Shown: positions 33,407 to 46,047, counted from the first letter of the stretch. The stretch is DNA of 64,000 nt from Amyloporia xantha (GCA_036971615.1 JAYKKR010000004.1:1736001-1800000), one strand, 5' to 3'. Notes: generated from the letters alone by a model not told the origin. Numbers and translations: made by a program.

Positions 33407-36400
33407 TTATAAAGTATAATTACTGGGATCGTCGTAGATCATGCATTCCTGATGCATCTCCGGCGCGACCACTTGAAGACGTTCCCTACTTGCGTTTCTG
33501 TCCATTCCCCGTCTCGCGACTTTCTTTCGCGGAGGTTCTGCTTCCTCCTGCCCTTCGTCATCGTCAACCTCTTCCTCCTCTTCGTCCTCCTGAACCACAG
33601 GCAGTGTGGATCGACCGCGACCACCGCGACCACCGCGACCCCCTCGCGCCCGTCCAGCACCTCGTCCGCGACCGGTAGCACGAGCTTTGCCGCGACCACG
33701 CGCGGCTGTCCTATCATCCTTTCGCGGCCCAACTCCTCCCTGAGAACTGCCCTCAGCGACATCCGCTCCCTTATCCTGCGCTCTTGCACTTGCTCGAGTG
33801 TGGCGAGGTTTCCCGATAGCATCTGATACAGATCCACCGGTGGGTGCGCGGAGCATGTCGTCCTTCTCCTTCCGCGCCATGTTCCGCGTCCAGGCATGGG
33901 CAGGAGGAGGCTCATCGAGATCCGAGTCTGTGCCCTCCTTTCCACTCGACACAGTTGGTCGGACCGCATATGAGCTCGAGGCACCAGAAGCAACGTTGCT
34001 GCTTCCCCCAACAAGATTCTCTTTGGGAACTGGACGCATTGGACGTCCGGCGGGTGGACGTGGAGCTGAATTTCGCCATGGTATTTCTCCCTCGAGGACC
34101 GGGGGCGCTGTTTGTGTATTCTGGGGAATAGGGTCCGCAACTAATGGCGACCCTCCAAAGCGGCTTCTGACGCGCTCCAGTAAGATCTGCCGTTGCTCCT
34201 CGACGGATTCAGGAGCAGCGCGCTTTGCGGGCACTATTGATGGTGAAGACTCCTTGGGCTCTTCGCCTCTGCTTGCCATGGGTCCAGCTTGAGGAAGCCG
34301 TGAAGTCCCGGCGCGAGCCTGCTGAGCTAGCGTGCGTGCCATTCTCCCTCGTTTATCCGCGGCCGCCTTCTCGTCGGACGACTTACGCATGGCGTCAAGG
34401 CGTTGAATATTATTCCTTGCATTCTGTTTTGTGCGCAACTTCTCCTCCGCGTCTTTAGCCTCGCGCGCCGCGACCCTCGTAGCCTCCTCTGCCTCTCGTG
34501 CCAATCCTTCAGCCCAAGCCAAGTCGTCCATCTCCGCTGCGACTTGCGCTGCCTTCCTTGCTTTTTCCCTTTCGATGGCCTCCTGCTGAATTCGTGCGTT
34601 CTCCTTGGCTGCCGCGACAGCCTCCATCTCAAGCTGGGCTGGATTTAGCCTGTCGCGGACATCTGAATTTGTTGCAGCATGCGTATCGGCCTCCTGCATT
34701 GAGGTGTTTCCTTCCCGTCGCGGTTGGCTCGCCTCCTCGAAGCGCAACTGACTTTCCCTGGTCGCGGCTGCGGCTTGTTGTTCACTTGACTTCTTTAATG
34801 TTTCGACGGCGAGAAGTGCCGCTGCCAATGCGTCCTTCAAGTTTTGTGTCTCTGGATTAACGTCCACATTCTCATTATTGTCCGCGCCGACGTTGTCATT
34901 GCTGCCCATGGGTTCTGCAGCGAATACCAAGGGGCCCCTGTCGCGGTCTATGCTAAACTGCTCCTGGAGGCTCTCCTGCATCTCAGGACTGTGCGTGACA
35001 GCTATTACCGAGCTGACCTGAGACCCTTGAGCCTGTATAAGGTGGGAAGAACTTGAAGCGCCTTCAACGCCGGACCGAGATGACCCCCTCCCTGCATAAC
35101 TTGTAGGGGGCGCATTTACCAATCCCTGGGCCTCCTTCATGACATCGCGAAGAAGCATCACCATTGGAAGAATTTGGTCGTCCACAATCGGAATAAATGC
35201 AATCTGTGAATTCAAAATGTGATCTGGGATGCCCGACTGAACCGCGTCTTCTTCATCCTCCCACCCAAATTGCACAAGATCGGCCTCGCGGGTGATAAGG
35301 CCGATGATGAGTAAAAATTGTTCCACGATTATGTTGTTCTCAGGACTGTCTCGTGGGAAGCTGGCGGTCTTGTCGAGATAAGGGGCACTTCCCAGCCACC
35401 GGAGTGCAGCCGCGAGGCCGTCAGGATCACTGTGAATTGTCGAGGGAAGGTAGCGGTCATCATAATCCCAGCACGTCCAGCCATTTCCCTCAAGGGGCGC
35501 GAAGTGTGGTATGGTGCCGTGCTGAGTTGCATGCATTAGTCGCGGAACATATTAACGTCGCGGTGAACTCACCATGAGTTCATCGAGTAACTCGACTGCT
35601 TCAAAATATGCCTGCGCCGCGCCTATTGATACAAGGAAGTTATGACGACGTGTGCGCGAGTTTTTGGCCCAGCTGGCTGGCTTTATTCGAATGAGTGATG
35701 CATCCTCCTCATCATCAGAGGAATGATCGCTCTCGGCGCCGACATCCATATCAAACTCGTCACTCTGATCCTCGTCTTGGACGCGACGGGCAGGACATTT
35801 GCCACGGGCTTTCTTGCTCCCCATCGGCTTGGACTTTTTGTTCTTTCGCGTCTGCTTCTTCGGCCGCTCGACGACAGCTTGGTCGTATACTGCGGGCGCC
35901 ATGATCGCATTACCGTCGTCGTCATGTTTTAACATGTAGGCCTTAAAACGAAACGGGGACACCCCCCCATTGCTGAGTTGTCGCTCACGCCAGTATGCTA
36001 GCAGGCTCCTTAGCGGCCCGTCGGTCATGTGAGAAGGATCGCGAAGGCCCATCCTTTCAGGAGTCATCTCTTGGTCAAAGTATAGGAAAGGATTTTGCGT
36101 GATATGCGTCCAAGGGGCTCGCGCCTTTGTACTTCCAGTCGCGGCCTCTGTCCGGTCATCAGAGACGGCTGTCGCGACAAAGGAAATGTGCTCACTAAAA
36201 TGCATGTTCAAGAACTCCCTAAGCAATGCTTTCAAATCGTCGAGCTTCTCGCGATCGTCACCCGCAGGCTCATCAGGGATCAACGGAAGACCCTCCGCAT
36301 CGAGGTCCATGATCTGCCTGATCCGCGCCTTTCTCGCGGCTGTACCCATTGTCGCGTCCGCTACCTCTCCATCCAAGAATACGTTGCGACTGTACGTGCC

Positions 36401-37211
36401 GAATTCTTTGTATGTGTTCTCTTTCCAATCCGGCATGTCCGTAAATGCTGGAGCATTTTCTAGGTCCTTGTTGTAGTCATGTCTGTATTCTATGTCAGCA
36501 TGAGGCGTTTACAGATAAACGCGACCTCACGTTTCTACGAGGACTTCGTCCAGTCCAACCTGAACGGCGGAGAACGCGACCATTCGCACGCCATAGTCGC
36601 TGTATATCTGAGTCGTGAAGGCCTTCAGCTGCTGCACCAATTTCCTTTGGATGGATCTACACAAATATGAGGGACAGGTGTGATACAGCAAAGAGGCACT
36701 ACAAACTTTTGCGAAGCCAGGACGAGCGGCCTTTTCGCGGCTGTCGGCGTGTTCGCCCTCGCAATATACGCGGTTTGCTCGTCCTCAGTGAATGCTTTCC
36801 AAAGTTGAGCTTGCGCGGACGGCCACGCGCCGATATTCTTGTTTCCAATCGCGTCCCCATTGGTGATCTCCAAAGACATGGCCTTGACAAGCTCCCTGTT
36901 CTCGAGTGCAAATTGCTCTGGACCTGACCTTTTACGCCCCCATCTCGTTGCTTTTCTCGGCCCATCACCTCTGTTGCTGTTACGGAACCATTCCAGGAGT
37001 TGCTGCACCGGTATCAGCGTTGTCGCGATAAACAGAGAAGAAGACGTACCCTTCGTAAGGCCCCTTTTTCCATGTCGACGAGCGTGGGGTGTGCAGTTTG
37101 TAACTTGATTAACGCCGTGTCGACAATTAATTTTCTTTGATTACGGTCGGCACTCTTGAAGAGCTCGAGCTCAGCACCTAAAGAACTGGTGTGGGCACCT
37201 TTGAGACTCAT
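33407..37211 (-). CDS. HMG-box-like large accessory protein, element 2
   Basis: Starts at 37211 (MSLKGAHTSSLGAELELFKS) and ends at 33407. Exon 2 has WFRNSNRGDGPRK and RWGRKRSGPEQF, then IGAWPSAQAQLWKAF and EDEQTAYIARAN, similar to the helix 2-3 part of an HMG box. The middle exon of about 290 codons carries FGTYSRNVFLDGEV, APWTHITQNPFLYFDQEM and FRFKAYMLKHDDDGNAI, then a Lys/Arg-rich and an Asp/Ser-rich patch. The last exon of about 700 codons has a Trp/Tyr block (WTCWDYDDRYLPS), an Ala/Glu/Arg coiled coil, APTGGSVSDAIGKPRHTRAS, an Arg-Gly-rich tract (RGRGKARATGRGRGAGR), an acidic run and a conserved tail. RGG-type tracts usually bind nucleic acid; the exact role is unknown. Confidence 0.65.
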
Positions 37212-37687
37212 TTTGCAGGTTGGATGGTTTTTTGGTGGGAGGTAATGGCTGTACGAATAAGAAAATTCAACAGGGCACACATCGCGAGTCCAAATCGGTG
37301 AAACACTGCGCTCATTGCGTCTGCAACCGCGACCAGGCCCGATGTGGACCGTTTCACATTAAGCGACAAGTGGCGCCCTGCGTCGGCACCGCGACAATGC
37401 AATTACGCCTTAAAGCTGACATCATTGTCCTCCCATTGGTAGCCAGATAGCTGAGCCCGGCGAGGCGCGCCGGGTGCCTGAATGTTCTTCCAGAGGGCGC
37501 GTGAATACATGTAGGTAGACATGCTGGAAACACATGTACTACATGGCACTCAGGTAGTAAACGGGCCTCGGAGCTACTTCCACAAACATTTCATCGCTCT
37601 CGTTTTCACACAAATTGTGGGTAGCTGCTATCTCGACAATGTGACCATTATGCCTGAATCGCGACAAGTTGCTGAACCTTACAGCTG
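37212..37687. promoter_or_regulatory. Divergent promoter of HMG-like and TET/JBP genes, element 2
   Basis: 476 bases between two ATGs. CATTGGTAG (inverted CCAAT) near 37435 and ACATGCTGGAA at 37519-37529 have counterparts in element 1. A GGCGAGGCGCGCC palindromic stretch lies between them. Confidence 0.45.
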
Positions 37688-38935
37688 ATGGACTTAACCG
37701 ACGAGGTGGCGGCATACATGCAAGCCATGTTTCGTAGAAGATTACACATCCTTCGAAAGGATATAGGACCCGCGCCACTACAGCCATCCTCCCTGAATAT
37801 TAGTACATATCTCGTTGGTGAATGTAGCGTCATTGCAGACCGTCTCGCCCATGCATTTCTCCATCGCGGTACAGTAACAATTCATCCGTGTAATGCCATG
37901 GGGTGCTGATGCGATAAGTAGTCAGCGTCCCTTGGGATGCAGACAGGTATGCAGATGCACTAGGCGTCCAAGCGAGTGGTCAGAACCACAAGTTGGAGGA
38001 TGCATTGCGCGCTAAGTGGCCGCATCTGCTACCAGACAAAGTGATGTCATTGAGGGAACCGTCCATTCTGACGGATATGCACGGGCGGGTTCTGGCCTGG
38101 CTTCTTCCAGGTCTGCTATCTGAAAAACGGCAGGTGCACCTGAAGTAGCATTCTAACTTGAATGGTGTGTGTTAACACATCCACACCAGAACGAAATGCT
38201 GGCCGCGACAGATCTATTAGCCAAGCAACTCAAGCAGTGTGGGCCGCGACTGCGTGGCGGATCACAGGAAGGGACGCGCAGTTGGCGACAATTGTCGAGC
38301 CTCTTCCGCGACCCTGCAATGTGTCGAATTCAACCAGGCACTGTAAATATATCCCCCGCATGGTACCAGCAAGGTCACGTTGTAAGTGTGACACTCACCA
38401 TCGGCAGCTCATGTGAAAATGATGTTGCACAGGGACCGAGTCATGCCCTCGAGCATTCCGCGAGTCTGAAGGGGACCAATAGGGAAAGCGCACTGCAATG
38501 GATGTCTGCCATCGCTGAAACCTCAGCCATTCTGTCTGCGATTCTGGCAGTAGTTCACCCCCACTTTACCAGGCTGGTCGCGACACCATGCTCAAGCTAG
38601 AGAAGGTCCCTGGTCTCTGCGAGGATGTGAAGGCGTGGGGATCCCCATTCAACGCCGTACAGATCATATCGAACCGCGAGACACCACCTCACCGCGACAA
38701 CAACTCACGAAAGCCGTGGTATGATCTCCTCGCCACAATCGGATCGTACCGCGACCTGGTCTTTGAGATGGATGGGGTGGGTCTCCATGTCCATTATCCA
38801 CCTGGATCTGTGGTTGCCCTTTGTGGCAAGGTTCTTCATCACTCTGTTGGACCATGCGATGGAGATCGAGTCTGTTACGCATATTTTATGCGCGATGCCG
38901 TGCACGCTGCGATGGGGGTAGTTGCACCACATTGA
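37688..38935 (+). CDS. TET/JBP-family 2-oxoglutarate/Fe(II) dioxygenase, element 2
   Basis: Collinear with the element 1 enzyme: start MDLTDEVAAYMQAMFRRRLH, four exons, FRDPAMCRIQPGTVNISPAW before the last intron, then GPSHALEHSASLK. The catalytic half has NRETPPHRDNNSRKPWYDLL (HxD), KVLHHSVGP (distal His) and GDRVCYAYFMRD (Arg). A one-base shift in the C run at 38558-38562 splits the last exon into two frames; both halves are otherwise well conserved with element 1, so I do not take it as proof of loss. The end VVAPH is slightly shorter than in element 1. Expected to act on modified bases in nuclear DNA; substrate not determined. Confidence 0.85.
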
Positions 38936-39031
38936 ATGGACATTACATATTATGACTAAAGCAGGCACATCTCCGGGAAATGAGACTTATGTAATGCCTT
39001 GATCGAAGGAGAGAAACAATGGAGCAGACTG

Positions 39032-42000
39032 TCATTTGCAGGGAGCACAAAGCTCGATCAGTGCGTCTGCCATGGATGTATACATCGCCGCCTGTCGCAG
39101 AGCATAACACCTGTGGCCGCGCCCAATGTATGGAACATTGCCGCGCGACAGCCAATCGCAACTCCGTTTGCGGAAGCTGACTTCCGACCAGCCCATCTCT
39201 GCAATAAGAATAGTGTAATCCTCCTCCCATCGGTCGCGGCGAGCGCGCGCCCTGAGCCAATTGACCCGGTGCACTGAGGAACGATATTAGCTCAGACATC
39301 ACTTATGTATTCCGAATCTTACGTTCAGCCATCCAGTCTGACTGTGCACCATCTCCGCCCAAGTCCACAGTCCAGATCCAAGAAAGCGCAGAATTACGGC
39401 TTCCACGCACTGAGTTGTCCATAAGTGCTGTGATGGATCGGAGGTTGTCGCGCACAAGTTTCTGATACTTCCCCAAAGTCGCGACGCCTGCACCCAAACC
39501 CTCCATGGCGAGTCGCGCCTGTGTGTATACTCGCGCGTTTTCATTGACCGTCTTGTTCACCACCGCGACTTCATCCCATGAGCGTAACTTCAGACGCTGG
39601 CTTGTCGCGGCGCGCACTCCGGTGCGATATAGCACAGACCTGAATCCAATAGCGAGTCGAATGAGATGCAGCGCGTCGTTTGCCTGGCTTTCTCTGAGAC
39701 GCAACTCCTCCTCCGCGACCTCCTCAAGGTGTCGCCGCTTCATCACGTCATTGCCAAGCTCGGATGGTAACCACAATGTTGCCTCCTCCGGTTCAAACCG
39801 CGCCTCGTTCTCAATCTCGACCATCTCCTCAAGTGGGTTAATCTCTTCCTCCAGATCCAGCCACTCTGCACCATTGTACGGCACATGGAGACAGTCCGCA
39901 TCCACCTCATCAAGACCAGGCAGGAATGTTGAAGTCAGCCCCTGAAATGTGTCAATGCGTTTTTGCAGCCGCTGTCGCTTCTCTTCCAGTTGAAGCTGAT
40001 CCGCGAGGAGGGGATGACGGCCCAACTTCTTTTTCAAGGCCCTTAGATTTAGCCTGTGAATAGGCACGGTAGTACATTGTCAGCATGCATTTGAAGCAGG
40101 TAACATACTGTGTTTCCTGTATCCTGAGTCCATTGGCAAGCCATTGGGCTACCCCTTGATGACGGCCGGCCGCGGTCTCCTCGCGAGTGAGAGCTAACTG
40201 GATGGCAATCTTTCCAGGGGCTGTGCGATGGGAATTAAGTCGCGAGATCACCCACATGGATGGTGCACATACCCTTTTTCAACTTGACATCATAAACATC
40301 CATCTCTTGCACATCGCGGTCGCGGTTTCCCATTGCGCGCGCCTCCTGTGCAGTCCATGCTTCCAGCTGCTCATCGCTGGCGGTGGCTTCCATTTGTGCG
40401 AGCACTTCCGAGCTCTCCTGCCGTCCATTTTTAGCTTTCTTCCACTTGCGGACGAGTGAAGCACCTATATATATGGGCGTAATGTCAGTGCCGCGACAAG
40501 GTGCTCAACAACGTTCATACCCATCCCCGTTAGTTTCTTCCAGTTGGAGTCATTCATGTGGTCGTCGATTACCTCCCTTCTATGCGCTGTGGACATCCCG
40601 CGCGTGCTTCCTGATATGTTATTTAGTGGAGCCCATAATGTTTCAATTACCTCGCCATCTATCTGACCCGCGCCTTCAATGAAATTGGGTGAGTAACTTG
40701 AGGAAAACAGCTATCTTGATGGCCATGCACATGGAATAGCCCTATCCCACTACGTATCTTGACTCCTCGTGGCATTTCAAGGTATGGATTCTTCTCAAAT
40801 CTGAGATGCAACCTCTTGCTGTACTGGCACATAATATCATACATCACAAGGAGTATTTTCACTCCGCCCAGCGTCGCGAGGACGCTGTTCAGGGAATAGT
40901 CCATATTCATTTGCCTGCATGAGACACACAATTAGTCGCGGTCGCGGCCTTGTTGCGAGTGTACTAACCGCTCGCCTTTCTGAAAGTCAACCACGGCATG
41001 AGGGACAAAACACCCATGACGGGCACATGCTGCCGCGCCAATGCCTGTAGCCTCTAGGTTGTGACGATCGGCATTGGCCTGACTGACTGCCCGATGGTCA
41101 TGACAATCTGATTTCTATATTCCAAACACAAAGCTGTGTATCAGGTATGCGCGACCGCGACTCCATGGACGACTGACCTCTTTGAACTCCAAGGCCACTT
41201 TTAAATGTTTCTTGTATCGCTTTTCCTCGACCATAAATCCGTGTCCGTCACTCAAAGCCACATTGTCCGTAGGATTTCTCATACGCAGATGCTCCGCACT
41301 GAAGTTCCCATCCATCACAATGGAGCGCATATACTTCCACCTGTCGCGACGCGTTTAAGGCTGGTTAGTGCTGGTCGCGATGGGCAGCACTCACTGTTGT
41401 GGGTCATTGCGAAAATCCTCCGGTATATTAATATGTGGTTGAGGACATGTTGGACAGAATATGGCTAATCCCCCTGGTGGGATTGGCGCCGTTACTGTAT
41501 GCCCGTATCTGTGCCACTTTCGATACTTGAGATTGCGCCACTGTCGCGACAGACGCAAAAGCTCACGGTACCGATCCTATCCAGGTGCATTAGCATCCAT
41601 GCTTGTCCCCAGCCATGGGGAGCGCACCGGTACGCTGTCCGGAAATGCGTTGTTGGTGACGCGAGTCAGCTTGCTAAAATAGCTCATCGCGGAGGTCTTG
41701 CATTCCTTATTTGTAAGCATTCCTTATTTGTAAGGAGAAAGTCGTCGAGCACTCGGAAAGTGAATGCAGTTTTTGGCCGTAATGTTGTCGCGGGATAAAG
41801 ACCCATCGCGAGCAGCTGTTTATCCATGCTGTCGCCATTAGGGCATGAGCACCATCCAACTCCAATCTCATGCACACCGGTTACATCTACCACAACTATG
41901 AGGTCTGTTTCGCGTCCAAGGGAGGGGGCGAATAGAGGCGGGGGCGAGAGAGGGGCTTCTTCTTCATCGCGACCCTCCATTGCTGAACAGTCGCGGTAGC

Positions 42001-42397
42001 CTGCGTCTTGGCCTGCGTTTCCGGCACATGGTCGGCCCTCATGCCCAAGCCATATGCGCACGCCTGCGTCATTGAGCCACGCGGGGTAAAGAATTCACCA
42101 GTCCACTTCTCTATACGGTGAAGCGGCATCACCATGTGTGAACGCTGCAAGCATCCTCGACATGTCACGGGGCATCCGTAGCATTCCAGGCAGCGCCAAT
42201 CACCCTCCGCGGAACGGCATTGGCTGCATTGTCTGTCAGGTGGCGGTGCTTCCCGCTCCAGCAGGCAGGCGAGATAAGCCTCGCGGTGTGGAAGCCAGTC
42301 CCGCATAAAGTCATTCTGGCCCTGTGAAACAGGACGCGATGAGCAAATGCCGCTCGATAGTAATTCAGTTACCGTGCACCTTGTGTCGAAGCTGGGG
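39032..42397 (-). pseudogene. CxC2-KDZ transposase, element 2, truncated and interrupted
   Basis: The CxC2 cluster (CSQCRSAEGDWRCLECYGC, CRGC, MPLHRIEKW), MDGNFSAEHLRMRN, LLVMYDIMCQYSKRL, LFHVHGHQDSCFP and DGEVIETLWAPLN blocks are all present, with the C-terminal helical region (ALKKKLGRHPLLADQLQLEE) down to 39032. The first exon is cut by element 3 just before its LRHK end. A perfect 17-base tandem duplication at 41701-41734 puts the LTNKECK region out of frame, and a C-run shift lies at 42082-42086. The truncation and the duplication make this copy very likely inactive; it could still be moved by a related transposase. Confidence 0.8.
41701..41734 (+). repeat. 17-base tandem duplication inside transposase exon
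   Basis: CATTCCTTATTTGTAAG is present twice in a row. Elements 1 and 3 have one copy of the corresponding codons (LTNKEC), so this is a local duplication. Seventeen is not a multiple of three and it breaks the frame. Confidence 0.9.
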
Positions 42398-43130
42398 GAG
42401 CCCATTCAGTCATTATAGCCTACTCTATAGGGAGAGATATGGGTGAAATTTTTATTACTTAGTAAGGAGAGCGGACGTCGGCCGACGCCATCGCTATAGC
42501 CTGCAGTGCAGGGTCGGCCGAGAGGGTATAATATAGCCTGTAGATACGGCGCGGCCGAGTGCGCCATATTTCCGTAGTATATTCTCGCCTGCAAGTAGTG
42601 TCGGCCGAGGGCTATAATATAGCCTTTAGATACGGCGCGGCCGAGTGCGCCATATTATCGTGGTATATTCCCGCCATCGCTATAGCCTGCAGTGCAGGGT
42701 CGGCCGAGAGGGTATAATATAGCCTGTAGATACGGCGCGGCCGAGTGCGCCATATTTCCGTAGTATATTCTCGCCTGCAAGTAGTGTCGGCCGAGGGCTA
42801 TAATATAGCCTTTAGATACGGCGCGGCCGAATGCGCCATATTATCGTGGTATATTCTCGCCTTGAAGTAGTGTCGGCCGAGGGCTATAATATAGCCTGTA
42901 GACACGGCGCGGCCGAGTGCGCCATATTATCGTGGTATATTCTCGCCTTGAAGTAGTGTCGGCCGAGGGCTATAATATAGCCTTTAGATACGGCGCGGCC
43001 GACTGCGCCATATTTCTGTGGTATATTCTCGCCTGCAAGTAGTGTCGGCCGAGGGCTATAATATAGCCTTTAGATACGGCGCGGCCGACTGCGCCATATT
43101 ATCGTGGTATATTCTCGCCTTGAAGTAGTA
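42398..43130 (+). repeat. Left terminal repeat and subterminal array of element 3
   Basis: Terminal repeat to about 42510, then seven units with TCGGCCG at 42514, 42601, 42700, 42787, 42873, 42959 and 43045. Each unit holds a second site (GCGGCCGA) 36-37 bases after the first, and the next unit follows 50 bases later (period 86-87; one 99-base step has a small insertion). The units also carry GGTATAATATAGCCT and GCGCCATATT words. The array is inverted relative to the one at 60096-60450. Confidence 0.9.
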
Positions 43131-45293
43131 TATTCCGCCCTATTGTTTCCTTTTCTACGCTTTAATTATATGCATTTCAATAAATCTCATGCTGTATGTA
43201 TAATAATAATAATGCCTCGCCATCCATTAGGCTTTGCAATCTGTCATTCATCACGACGTTTCGTGTGTGGTCAGGTCAGTGGTGTGACTACAATTCAAAG
43301 CGCAAGGTCTGATTGGCCATTTCCGACGGCTCCATACACCCCACCCAAGACACGCGCAGAGACAGGGCCATCTTACATGTGTCCTTCAAAGCATCCAGCT
43401 GTGTGGACCCTTTGTGGGACACAGATCCAATGGCCATCTCAAGCGGCAGCATCGCGCTATATTCTACCGCTATACATATTTCATGTACGCTAAGGTCATT
43501 TGAACTGGATCTACCCACCTACCAGCATCTAATACATATTCTCGCCTAACCCAAGACACGCGCAGAGACTGGGCCATCTGATATGTGTCCTTCAAAGGAT
43601 CCAGCTGTCTGGACCCTCTGTGGGACACAGATCCAATGGCCATCTCCAGCGGCAGCATGCGCTATGGAATCATGGCGCCACCATGTCCAGACGCGCTATG
43701 CAACCATGCGCCACGTACCTTGCCTGCCACATTGTGAGGCGTATGGCACGCAGGTGTTATGATGTGCTGGCGCTGTTGGACGGGGCCATTTCATCCTTGC
43801 TACCCTGGGTCACCCAGAGGAATCGAATCACCGTCCACGTTTTGAGAGTACCCCTGATGCTGATGGACAATTCAGCTGCATCCGGAGTACTCATGGCGTG
43901 GAGGGCAACTCGATTCCACTGGTGAACGTAGAGAGCAAGGAGTTAATGGCTTTATCCAACAGCGCCTTGCATGAATCCCGCATCCATGCAGACCATAACT
44001 TTGAAACTCACGTTAGAGAGTCCGACTCCAGACAGGAAGACTTGCCGGCGGCGACGGGCGCCAGCAGGTGTTATGATGTGCTGGGGCTGTTGGACTGGGC
44101 CATTTCATCCTTGCTGCCCTGGGTCAGCCAGAGGAATCGAATCACCGTCCACGTTTTGAGAGTACCCCCGATGCTGATGGACAATTCAGCTGCATCTGGA
44201 GTACTCATGGCGCGGAGGGCAACTCGATTCCACTGTTTGAACGTAGAGAGCAAGGAGTTAATGGGTTTATCCAACAGCGCCATGCATGAATCCCGCATCC
44301 ATGCAGACCATAAATTTGAAACTCACGTTAGAGAGTCAGACTCCAGACAGGAAGACCTGACTTATGTTCCTCCGAGCCGCATACCTGTGGCTCAGAAGGA
44401 CATAAGTCAAATGGGCCTTGTCCGGCGGAAACGGGCGCCATCCGATGGCGAAGTGCATGCGCGCTGATGCTCGCTGTTGGGAGATGGAGCTATCGCTCGC
44501 CAGACAGGGCGCCTTCCTCTGTGTCACTCGGAGCAGCATACCTGCGGCTCGGAGGGCCACATATGGAAGTTGCGCTGTCCGGCGGCGATGGGCGCCATCC
44601 GATGGCGCCATGCATGGCGCGCTCATGCTCACCGTGGGATGGCGCTATGGCTCGCCAGACAGGGCGCCTTCATCTATGCTCTTCAGAGCCGCATACCTGT
44701 GGCTCTGAAGGTCATAGATGAAGCCGCCTCGTTCAGCGGCAATATGCGCCATCCGATCGCGCCGTGCATGGCGCGCGCAGGCGAGGCACATGGTGCGCAG
44801 CCGGCGTGATGTGCTGGCGTTCTCGACCTGCATGATTCTTCAATGCTACCCTGGATCAAAGCATCTGAATCGAATCGCCATCCAACCATTGTTGGATGGC
44901 CATCCGATTCAGCCGCTTGAATACCAAGACCATTGAAGAATTGGCTGGCGCAGAAGGACGTCATGCATTTATGCACTCACCGCGCAGACGAAACGGATAC
45001 ATACGCCACCTGAAAACACCCACCTTTGACATGGCGCGATGTCCAAAGAGCATGATTTGCTGGCGTCCTCGAGCTCGGCCATTCGTCAATGCTACCCCGA
45101 AGTTAAGCGTCTGAATCGCATCGCCATCCACATGATTGGATGGTAATGTGATTCAGCCGCTTAGTTACAAGGTCCATTGGACAAATGGGAGACGCTGGGG
45201 ACGTCATGCACTCGTGCTCATAAAGGCAGCGACAAGAAATACATACAGACGACGGCGAGATCCACCTACGACATGGCGCGCAGAGACCCGGTC
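43131..45293. repeat. Non-coding region built of decayed tandem duplications
   Basis: No supported gene. Several blocks recur: a segment with AAGACACGCGCAGAGAC and GGGACACAGATCCAATGGCC (43350-43450 and 43555-43660); a block of about 300 bases with GTTATGATGTGCTGG and TTGAGAGTACCCC (43757-44045 and 44070-44360); a GCATACCTGTGGCTC/GGCGCCATCCGATGGCG block repeated three times (44380-44790); and a GAATCGCATCGCCATCC block (44815-44980 and 45050-45230). Short perfect palindromes such as GCGCCATGCATGGCGC are frequent. Open frames across it differ between copies and are not conserved. Confidence 0.6.
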
Positions 45294-46047
45294 TCACTCC
45301 TCATCTGGCAACAGCACCTCTTTGAAGGCGTCCAACATCCTTGTGAGGTCGCCGGCATCGCGATGGCGGCTCTCGGTGAAGCGGGTGACCAGGCGTTCGA
45401 CGTCATCCAATCGATGGCTGACCGCTCTCATATCGCGGTAGTTGACTTGATAGGTATCGCCGCGACGCTATGCGGCAATCGATGCAATTTATGTGAATGA
45501 ATGTGTTGAAAAGGTGGGAGTGGGGTGGCGACTTACTCTGTCATGCAGTGGATACTTCCACCATGCTGGAAGATGACTGGGAGGGTCGTCTGGCCAAGTC
45601 CACCACGCGGGCTCGGTTTCTGTGCGCAGCTTCTGTAGCTGCAAGGATGGCGGCGAGGCGAGCGGCGTGAACGGCTGTATCTCGAGGACGTGGATCTGTG
45701 GGACGGCCCCAAAGACGGTGGCGTCGCTGATCTTGCGGACGACGTCGGGGAGCTCGACGTCGGTGACGCCGACGAGGCGAGGCGGCCAAGGCAGTCGCGA
45801 AGGGCTTCCTGCTGAGCGTCAGAGCAGACACGTTGGGGAAGGCGAAGCTTACCATTTCCATGCGGAGGCCAATCTCCCACCGCGCCAAGGTGATGTCGAA
45901 GCCAGCCACCTTGTCTCTACCGGCGGCGACAGACATGATGGTCGCTAGCGCCTGCTCGCAGCGCCAGGCATAGTATGAGATCAGTCGGCGGTTGATAGCG
46001 ATGAGGCTGGAGAGGGACTGTTCGCGATTCTTCAAGGCGAGAGCCAT
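45294..46047 (-). CDS. Small WWxW-motif protein, element 3
   Basis: Orthologue of the two element 1 genes. Start at 46047 (MALALKNREQSLSSLIAINR), helical first exon (LISYYAWRCEQAL), intron from a GTAAGC donor near 45853 to an acceptor near 45816, then LPDVVRKISDATVFGAV and the signature PAWWTWPDDP followed by LPAWW. After a second intron the last exon is helical (DMRAVSHRLDDVERLVTRF) and ends at TGA 45294-45296 (LLPDEE). A one-base shift near 45790 hides the middle. It is divergent from the transposase gene, as in element 1. Function unknown; the tryptophan pairs suggest a small folded domain. Confidence 0.6.

Larger units (their letters stand above)
28238..42397. mobile_element. KDZ element 2, truncated
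   Basis: Left end ACACCTTTCAGTCACTG with a terminal repeat like the right end of element 1, then subterminal CGGCCG sites. Gene order: RSPIDL protein (-), Zn2Cys6 protein (+), HMG-like protein (-), TET/JBP (+), CxC2-KDZ transposase (-). This is collinear with the left three quarters of element 1. The element stops in the first transposase exon, where element 3 begins, so the WWxW gene(s) and the other terminus are absent. Its long frames (over 500 and 700 codons) are the best preserved in the window. Confidence 0.8.

Noticed and set aside
45541..46047. Arg-rich C-terminal half of the minus-strand frame as a real protein end
   Set aside because: Comparison with the WWxW genes of element 1 shows that an intron and a one-base shift intervene; the WWTW-containing frame is the conserved one.
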